A DNA stretch of 11,198 bases from Candidatus Krumholzibacteriia bacterium (lineage in GTDB: Bacteria; Krumholzibacteriota; Krumholzibacteriia; LZORAL124-64-63): positions 1 to 11,198 of the forward strand of contig JALUJS010000245.1 of assembly GCA_027056825.1 (NCBI GenBank), in the 5' to 3' direction. The translations under genes were made by a program, and so were the position numbers. This document shows, piece by piece, positions 6,860-11,198 of the stretch. Position 1 is the first letter of the stretch. Every line of letters starts with the position of its first letter. Under the pieces are notes generated by a model. The model saw only the letters and a list, made by a program, of their open reading frames with translations. It had not been told where the DNA came from and did no database searches.

Positions 6860-7903
6860 ATGAACAACACGCGCAATCTCGTGATCCTGGCCGTGGTGCT
6901 CGTCGTGCTGGGGGGCATCAGCCTGCTGCAGAAGGCGTCCCACCGCAAGCAGACCAGCCGTGCGGCCACGGAGACCCTGGTATCGGACACATACGGGACC
7001 GAGGACCTGGACCGCATCACCCTGGGCCAGGGCGACCAGGACGTCGCCGTGGACCTGGTGCGTGACCCGGACGGCTGGAAGGTGGCTTCGGCCTGGGGCG
7101 TCCCGGCCGCCGAGAGCCGCATCACCGGCCTGCTCAAGGCGGTCAGCGGCCTGAGCGGGGAGTTCCGCTCGGACAAGGCCGAGGTGGTGGCCGACTACGG
7201 CCTGGACGATTCCACCGCGGTGCACATCCGGCTCTACAAGGACGACAAGCCCGTGGTCTCGCTGGAGGTGGGCGGCCGTTCCCAGGGCCAGCCCGGCAAC
7301 TTCGTGCGCAGGACCGGTGACAACGCCGTGTACCTGAGCACCGCCAGCCTGCTGTCCCCCCTGGGCATCTACGGCGATCCCACCGTGCCCAAGAGCCGGC
7401 ACTTCCTCGAACTGCAGGCGGTCAAGGAGGACCGCCTGGCGGTGGACCGGATCATCCTGCGCGACGGCAAGTCCGTGCTGGAGATGCACAAGGAGTTCAC
7501 CGTCACCGAGACCGATTCGTCCGACACCACGGACGCCGAGCCCAAGGTCGACCGGACGGTCTGGGAGTGGCAGCTGGATAAACCCCGGCGCAAGGCCCTG
7601 GCCAAGACCAAGGCCGACGGCGTGCTGGGCACCCTGATCAGCATCCGCGCCACCGACGTGGCCGACCCCACGGCCGATCCCGCGACGTATGGCCTGGACG
7701 AACCCCGCAGAACCGCCACCCTGGTCATGGAGGACGGTTCCCGGGTGATCCTGGAGTTCGGGAACGAACGGGAGGCCGAGGGCGATCATCCGGCCGGCAC
7801 CTACATGCGCGTCCAGGGCAAGGACACGGTGTGGGTGGCCACCGACTACACGGTCAAGAACATCTTCAAATCGGTGGACGACCTGTCGCCCACCTCCAAG
7901 TAG
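6860..7903 (+). CDS. DUF4340 domain-containing membrane-anchored protein
   Basis: This is a 347-residue protein with an N-terminal membrane anchor (about 7-22, LVILAVVLVVLGGISLLQ) and a long extracytoplasmic part. DGWKVASAWGVPAAESRI at about 71-88 is the typical start of a DUF4340 unit: a W-containing strand followed by a helix that tracks a position along the domain. A second similar section, YGLDEPRRTATLVMEDGSRVILEFGN, lies near the C-terminus. An acidic, Ser/Thr-rich insertion (TETDSSDTTDAEPK) separates the halves. AGGGAGG lies 7 bases before the ATG, and the gap to the GldG-like gene is 22 bases. The gene is last in the operon and is followed by a strong terminator. DUF4340 proteins commonly accompany GldG-type ABC systems; their molecular function is not established. 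The GC-rich, well-spaced start is unambiguous. Confidence 0.87.
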   Translation: MNNTRNLVILAVVLVVLGGISLLQKASHRKQTSRAATETLVSDTYGTEDLDRITLGQGDQDVAVDLVRDPDGWKVASAWGVPAAESRITGLLKAVSGLSGEFRSDKAEVVADYGLDDSTAVHIRLYKDDKPVVSLEVGGRSQGQPGNFVRRTGDNAVYLSTASLLSPLGIYGDPTVPKSRHFLELQAVKEDRLAVDRIILRDGKSVLEMHKEFTVTETDSSDTTDAEPKVDRTVWEWQLDKPRRKALAKTKADGVLGTLISIRATDVADPTADPATYGLDEPRRTATLVMEDGSRVILEFGNEREAEGDHPAGTYMRVQGKDTVWVATDYTVKNIFKSVDDLSPTSK

Positions 7904-7920
7904 CCGGACCCCACCGGCAC

Positions 7921-7951
7921 GGGCCCCCGCCGCAACGCGGGGGCCCTGTTT
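7921..7951 (+). terminator. Rho-independent terminator of the Gld-type ABC operon
   Basis: A perfect 10-bp GC stem (7921-7930 with 7937-7946) has a 6-base loop CGCAAC and is followed by TGTTT. It lies 17 bases after the TAG of the DUF4340 gene. The T-tract is short but the stem is very strong. It separates the ABC operon from the SsnA/YgeY unit. Confidence 0.8.
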
Positions 7952-8009
7952 CATATGCGGGCGGGCGCAGGAGTCATTTCCTTCCCCGCGGTCCATGTGT
8001 TAAGTTTTT

Positions 8010-8028
8010 GGCGGGTTCACAATCCGCC
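8010..8028 (+). promoter_or_regulatory. Small hairpin in the leader of the aminohydrolase gene
   Basis: GGCGGGT (8010-8016) can pair with ATCCGCC (8022-8028) around the loop TCACA, with one G-U pair. The hairpin ends 15 bases before the ribosome-binding site. The gap 7952-8055 contains no well-matched -35/-10 pair that I can defend, so the promoter of the downstream pair is not located. The hairpin could be regulatory or incidental. Confidence 0.3.
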
Positions 8029-8043
8029 GCCGTCACGCGGCCA

Positions 8044-8049
8044 GGGAGG
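8044..8049 (+). promoter_or_regulatory. Shine-Dalgarno that selects a GTG start
   Basis: GGGAGG lies 6 bases before GTG 8056-8058. The frame is open further upstream, to an ATG at 7831 inside the preceding gene. That start would run through the terminator and has no family similarity, so GTG is preferred. Confidence 0.75.
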
Positions 8050-8055
8050 ACCATC

Positions 8056-9423
8056 GTGAGTGCCAAGGAATCCGCCGCCGGGGCCGAAAACGCCCTGCTG
8101 CTGAAGAACGTCGTCATCCTGGACTACTACCCCGTGGACATGGAGGCCGGTCCGTCCCCGCAGGTCATGCGGGGGGATCTGCGGATCCGCGGCGAACGCA
8201 TCGCCGGGCGCGGTCCCGACCTCGCCCCGCAGGACGGCGAAAAGGTCGTGGACATGCAGGGCGTCACCGTCCTGCCCGGCAACGTCAACGCCCACGGCCA
8301 CCTCTACGCCACCCTGGCCGGCGGCATGCCCCAGCCCCGGGTTCCCCTGGAAACCTTCACCGACATCCTGACGGAAATCTGGTGGCCCCTGGACCGCGCC
8401 CTCGACCACGAGGCCGTGTACCTGAGCGCCCTGGCCGGAGCGTGGGACGCGGTGCGCTGCGGCACCACCATGATCTTCGACCACCATGCGAGCCTCGCGG
8501 CGGTGGGCGGTTCCCTGGACCGCATCGAGCAGGCCCTGGAAGAGATCGGCCTGCGCGGCTGCCTGTGCTACGAGACCACCGACCGCGGCGGCAAGGGCCA
8601 GCGCGACATCTGCCTGGAGGAGAACGAGCGCTACCTGCAGAAACTGGCCGACCGGCGACCCGCCGGCGTGCCCCGCTTCCGCGGCCTGGTCGGCGCCCAC
8701 GCCAGCTTCACCCTCGAGGACAAGACCCTGCAGCTTCTGGGAGACATCTGCAGCCGCTACGACACCGGCCTGCACATCCACCTGGCCGAGGGTCCCACCG
8801 ACCGCGAGGTCAGCCGCGAGCGCGGCTGGCCCGATCCCCTGGAACGGCTGGAGGCCAACGGCCTGCTCCATCCCGGCAGCGTCTTCGCCCACGGGGTGGA
8901 CCTCTCCCCCCTGGACATGCAGACCCTCGAGGAGCATGGCTGCTGGCTGGTGCACTGCGGACGTTCGAACATGAACAACGGCGTGGGCCGCGCCCCGGTG
9001 GACCGCTTCCCCGAGCGCTGCGCCCTGGGCACCGACGGCCTGGACGACAACCTCTGGGGCGAGCTGCGCACCACCTACTTCCGGGGCAACGAGGGCGGCC
9101 GCGGGCCCATGGGCCACCAGGGCGCCGAGCGCTTCTGGCTGGGCAACTACCGCCTGGCCCGCGAGACCTTCGGCGAGCCCTTCGGCAGCCTGGACACGGG
9201 CGCCCCCGCCGATTTCATCGTCCTGGACACCTTCCGCAAGACCCCCCTCGAGGAGGACAACTGGTTGAGCCATCTGCTGTTCTGCTTCCATCCCTGGGAC
9301 ATCGCCGCGGTGTACGTCAGCGGCGCCCCCGTCTACCGGCGGGGCGACGCGCCCCCGGCGGACGCGGCCTTCCTGCAGGACACCGCCGCGCGGCTGTGGA
9401 AAACCATGGGGCTGGTCCGATGA
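8056..9423 (+). CDS. ssnA: Putative aminohydrolase SsnA (amidohydrolase superfamily)
   Basis: The protein has 455 residues, close to the usual ~440 of SsnA. Amidohydrolase metal-site motifs are in order: H80-G-H82 (NAHGHLYATLAGGM), FDHHAS (142-146), GAHASF with H215, HIHLAEG (H240, H242, E245), FAHGVD (H279), SNMNNGVG (304 onward) and GTDGLDD with D327. IWWPLDRAL, LCYETTDR and the SNMNNGVG run are characteristic of SsnA rather than of generic cytosine or guanine deaminases. SsnA is a cytoplasmic predicted metal-dependent deaminase/chlorohydrolase-type enzyme. It is known from clusters containing the selenium-dependent molybdenum hydroxylase; its exact substrate is unproven. The start is GTG. 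The stop overlaps the ATG of the YgeY-like gene by 4 bases (ATGA), so the two are co-translated. A nearby selenium or xanthine-dehydrogenase gene is not seen. Confidence 0.88.
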   Translation: MSAKESAAGAENALLLKNVVILDYYPVDMEAGPSPQVMRGDLRIRGERIAGRGPDLAPQDGEKVVDMQGVTVLPGNVNAHGHLYATLAGGMPQPRVPLETFTDILTEIWWPLDRALDHEAVYLSALAGAWDAVRCGTTMIFDHHASLAAVGGSLDRIEQALEEIGLRGCLCYETTDRGGKGQRDICLEENERYLQKLADRRPAGVPRFRGLVGAHASFTLEDKTLQLLGDICSRYDTGLHIHLAEGPTDREVSRERGWPDPLERLEANGLLHPGSVFAHGVDLSPLDMQTLEEHGCWLVHCGRSNMNNGVGRAPVDRFPERCALGTDGLDDNLWGELRTTYFRGNEGGRGPMGHQGAERFWLGNYRLARETFGEPFGSLDTGAPADFIVLDTFRKTPLEEDNWLSHLLFCFHPWDIAAVYVSGAPVYRRGDAPPADAAFLQDTAARLWKTMGLVR

Positions 9424-10625
9424 GCGCCCCGTCCGCGGCGCTGGCCGCCGCGCGCGCGCGCTCCGGGGCCATGATCGGTTTCCTGCGCGACATCGTCGCC
9501 ATTCCCAGCCTCAGCGGGCAGGAGGAGGCCGTGGTCCGTCGCATCGAGCAGGAGATGCGCACGGTCGGCTTCGACGAGGTGCGCATCGACCCGCTGGGCA
9601 ACATCCTGGGCCGCATCGGCGACGGGCCGCGGGTGATCGCCTTCGACGCCCACATCGACACCGTGGACGTGCAGGACCGCGACCAATGGTCCTGCGATCC
9701 CTTCCAGGGCAAGCTGGAGGACGGCATGGTGTTCGGCCGCGGCGCCGTGGACCAGAAGGCCGGCATGGCGGCCATGGTGTATGCGGGCGCCGTGATGAAG
9801 GAGCTGGATCTGCTCGACGGCGTGCAGGTGTGGATGGTCGGCTCGGTCATGGAGGAGGATTGCGACGGCCTGTGCTGGCACTACATCCTGCAGGAGAAGC
9901 AGCTCGCGCCCGAGTTCGTCGTTTCCACCGAACCGACGAACCTGCGCCTGAACCGCGGCCATCGCGGCCGCATGGAGATCCGCGTGCGCACCCGGGGCAA
10001 AAGCTGCCACGGCGCCATGCCCCACCTGGGCGACAACGCGGTGTACCGCATCGCCCCGGCCATCACCGCCATCGAGAAGCTCAACGACCGCCTGGCCGAC
10101 GATCCCTTCCTGGGCAAGGGAACCTGCGCGGTCAGCTGGATCGGATGCACCACCCCCAGCCTGTGCGCGGTGCCCGACCAGGCCGAATTCCATATCGACC
10201 GCCGCCTGACCCGCGGCGAGACCCGCGAATCGGCCCTGGCCGAGGTGGAAGACGCCCTGCGCGCAGCCGGCGTCGAGGCCGAGGTCTTCACCCTCACCTA
10301 CCGCGAGCCGGCCTGGACGGGACTGGTCTATCCCATGGACAAGTACTACCCCACCTGGGTGCTGGACGAGAACCATCCGGTGCTGGCGGCCGCCCGCGCG
10401 GCCTACACCGACGCGCTGGGCCGCGAGCCGGAGATCTCCCGCTGGAACTTCAGCACCAACGGCGTGGCCATCATGGGCCTGCACGGGGTGCCCTGCATCG
10501 GTCTGGGGCCCGGCCCCGAGGAGCTGGCCCACCACGCCGACGAGCACTGCCCGGTCGACCACGTGGTCCAGGCCTGCGCGGCCTACGCCGCCCTGCCTGC
10601 GGCCTGGGCGCGAAGAAACGGGTAA
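9420..10625 (+). CDS. ygeY: YgeY-family selenium-metabolism-linked M20 hydrolase
   Basis: The protein has 401 residues, matching the ~400 of E. coli YgeY. The M20 di-metal site is complete: DAHIDTV (H78, D80), GRGAVDQKAG (D111), catalytic/metal EED (E145-E146), STEPT (E171) and AHHADEH near the end (H371). YgeY-specific stretches are EEDCDGLCW, RGRMEIRV, FLGKGTCAVS, IDRRLTRGET, WTGLVYPMDKYYPTW and FSTNGVAIMG. The M20 family cleaves amide bonds (peptidase, deacetylase or carbamoyl-type), and YgeY's true substrate is undefined. The ATG overlaps the SsnA stop in ATGA, and no AGGAG-like site precedes it, which points to translational coupling. Partnership with SsnA suggests successive ring-opening/deamination and amide-hydrolysis steps. 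The frame is open far upstream inside ssnA, but that is shadow reading; the N-terminus at 9420 aligns with the family. Confidence 0.92.
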   Translation: MSAPSAALAAARARSGAMIGFLRDIVAIPSLSGQEEAVVRRIEQEMRTVGFDEVRIDPLGNILGRIGDGPRVIAFDAHIDTVDVQDRDQWSCDPFQGKLEDGMVFGRGAVDQKAGMAAMVYAGAVMKELDLLDGVQVWMVGSVMEEDCDGLCWHYILQEKQLAPEFVVSTEPTNLRLNRGHRGRMEIRVRTRGKSCHGAMPHLGDNAVYRIAPAITAIEKLNDRLADDPFLGKGTCAVSWIGCTTPSLCAVPDQAEFHIDRRLTRGETRESALAEVEDALRAAGVEAEVFTLTYREPAWTGLVYPMDKYYPTWVLDENHPVLAAARAAYTDALGREPEISRWNFSTNGVAIMGLHGVPCIGLGPGPEELAHHADEHCPVDHVVQACAAYAALPAAWARRNG

Positions 10626-10637
10626 CCTGGATTCTGT

Positions 10638-10667
10638 TTGACATTTATGGCATTGTTTTGATATAAT
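10638..10667 (+). promoter_or_regulatory. Perfect-consensus sigma70-type promoter
   Basis: TTGACA (10638-10643) and TATAAT (10662-10667) are both exact consensus, separated by 18 bases inside a short AT-rich island in otherwise GC-rich DNA. The -35 box begins 13 bases after the YgeY stop. The predicted transcript would start near 10674 and carry a ~90-base leader to the lamin-tail-domain gene. No terminator is evident between the YgeY stop and this promoter. Confidence 0.8.
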
Positions 10668-10686
10668 CTCACAATCGCCCAGGATG

Positions 10687-10728
10687 ATGACCGCAGGATT
10701 CCTGGTCACGGGCGGGGTGTGTCCCGCC
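10687..10728 (+). promoter_or_regulatory. Structured 5' leader with two possible hairpins
   Basis: TGACC..AGG and CCTGGTCA (about 10688-10708) can pair with a two-base bulge. Directly after, GGCGGG (10711-10716) pairs perfectly with CCCGCC (10723-10728) around a 6-base loop. Both lie in the predicted leader of the downstream gene. No known riboswitch class is recognised and no T-run follows. Confidence 0.35.
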
Positions 10729-10768
10729 GACGGCACGGTATGGCTCCAACCGACCTAGGAGTTCTATG

Positions 10769-11198
10769 ATGAAATTGCTCACGACGCTCGGCCTGCTGCT
10801 CATGCTGGCCGGCTCGGCCCTGGCGCAGACCGCCGACCTGCTCATCTCCGAATATGTCGAGGGCTCCGGAGACAACCCGGCCCTCGAGATCTACAACGGC
10901 ACCGCCGACGCCGTCCTGCTGTCCGACTACGCCATCGAACGCTATCCCAACGGGGCGTCCACGCCCGCGGGCTCGGTGGCGTTGCCGGCGGTTTCCCTGG
11001 CCGCGGGCGACGTGTTCGTGGTGGCCAATTCCTTGGCCTCGGCCGAACTGCAGGCCCTGGCCGACATGGTGGACGTCGAGCTGTCGTTCAGCGGCAACGA
11101 CGCCGTGGTCCTGGTTTCCGGCGGCCTGCCCATCGACAGCATCGGCCAGGTGGGTGTCGATCCCGGCAGCTACTGGGCCTGCGCCGACGGCACGACCC
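10769..11198 (+). CDS. Secreted lamin-tail-domain (LTD) protein, 3'-truncated
   Basis: The gene runs off the right edge; 143 residues are visible. A signal peptide is clear: MKLLTTLGLLLMLAGSALA, with cleavage after ALA-Q likely. An LTD fold follows at once: LLISEYVEGSGDNPALEIYN, LSDYAIERYPNG, LAAGDVFVVANS, FSGNDAVVL and IGQVGVDPGSYW. LTD domains of this extracellular type often precede nuclease, phosphatase or sorting-tail domains, but nothing beyond the window is known. Two adjacent ATGs exist, at 10766 and 10769. AGGAG (10757-10761) lies 4 and 7 bases before them respectively, so the second is preferred and the first is possible. The gene has its own strong promoter at 10638. Confidence 0.82.
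   Translation, partial: MKLLTTLGLLLMLAGSALAQTADLLISEYVEGSGDNPALEIYNGTADAVLLSDYAIERYPNGASTPAGSVALPAVSLAAGDVFVVANSLASAELQALADMVDVELSFSGNDAVVLVSGGLPIDSIGQVGVDPGSYWACADGTT

Noticed and set aside
5065..7176. 703-codon open frame on the minus strand opposite the GldG-like gene
   Set aside because: It has the same antisense composition artefact and no ribosome-binding site or domain. The plus-strand gene is fully supported.
7831..8055. Upstream in-frame extension of ssnA to an ATG at 7831
   Set aside because: It would overlap the DUF4340 gene and cross the terminator hairpin. The GTG at 8056 has a well-spaced GGGAGG and matches the family start.
8017..9291. 424-codon open frame on the minus strand opposite ssnA, and similarly 6749-7996 and 9333-10736
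   Set aside because: They are biased antisense shadows of well-supported plus-strand enzymes.
8382..9419. Upstream in-frame extension of the YgeY-like gene inside ssnA
   Set aside because: The translation is Arg/Pro/Gly-rich shadow sequence. The YgeY family N-terminus corresponds to the ATG at 9420, which overlaps the ssnA stop.
8056..10625. Possible selenocysteine (in-frame TGA) because the two enzymes are selenium-linked
   Set aside because: Both frames are open with no internal TGA, all metal-site residues are present, and these families do not themselves contain selenocysteine.
1..11198. CRISPR arrays, tRNA or rRNA genes, insertion sequences
   Set aside because: No regularly spaced direct repeats, no tRNA/rRNA-like segments and no transposase or integrase frames were seen on either strand.

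Overview
This is an 11.2 kb window of high-GC bacterial chromosome in which nearly all of the sequence codes for protein. The gene content points to an uncultured-type bacterium of the FCB/Krumholzibacteriota-Eisenbacteria-Latescibacterota kind. The pointers are secreted proteins with an FlgD-like/T9SS-type C-terminal domain (NPFNP...DLAGRKVRTL...SGMYLVRL), an ASPIC/UnbV FG-GAP protein, a lamin-tail-domain protein and a Gld-type ABC system. An E. coli-like perfect TTGACA/TATAAT promoter argues against Bacteroidota proper. The phylum is an inference; no rRNA or other marker gene is present.

Layout. (1) 1-624 (+) is the 3' end of an FG-GAP/ASPIC-UnbV secreted protein. (2) 621-745 is a convergent intergenic spacer. 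It holds a long near-perfect inverted repeat (27-base arms) and a rho-independent terminator for the facing gene. (3) 769-3153 (-) encodes a large secreted beta-propeller-like / fibronectin III / FlgD-Ig protein. Its start is fixed by a strong Shine-Dalgarno sequence. (4) 3154-3401 is an AT-rich divergent promoter region. (5) 3402-7903 (+) is a tight four-gene operon: Gld-type ABC ATPase, ABC-2 permease, GldG-like membrane-anchored auxiliary protein and DUF4340 protein. It is closed by a strong terminator at 7921-7951. (6) 8056-10625 (+) is a two-gene unit with a 4-base ATGA overlap. It encodes an SsnA-type aminohydrolase (GTG start) and a YgeY-type M20 hydrolase, the pair known from the selenium-linked purine/heterocycle catabolic clusters of other bacteria. 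(7) 10638-10667 is a perfect-consensus sigma70-type promoter, followed by a structured ~90-base leader and the 5' end of a secreted lamin-tail-domain protein that runs off the window.

How the genes work together. The ABC ATPase and permease should form the transporter core. The GldG-like and DUF4340 proteins should supply the large extracytoplasmic domains. The substrate of such systems is not established. The SsnA/YgeY pair probably performs consecutive hydrolytic steps on a nitrogen-rich cyclic compound. No selenium or molybdenum-hydroxylase gene lies beside the pair here, and it is bounded by a terminator upstream and an independent promoter downstream. I found no convincingly new system. 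The best leads are the isolated ssnA-ygeY bicistron, the inverted-repeat element at 621-701, and the divergently arranged Gld-like operon beside a sorting-tail secreted protein.
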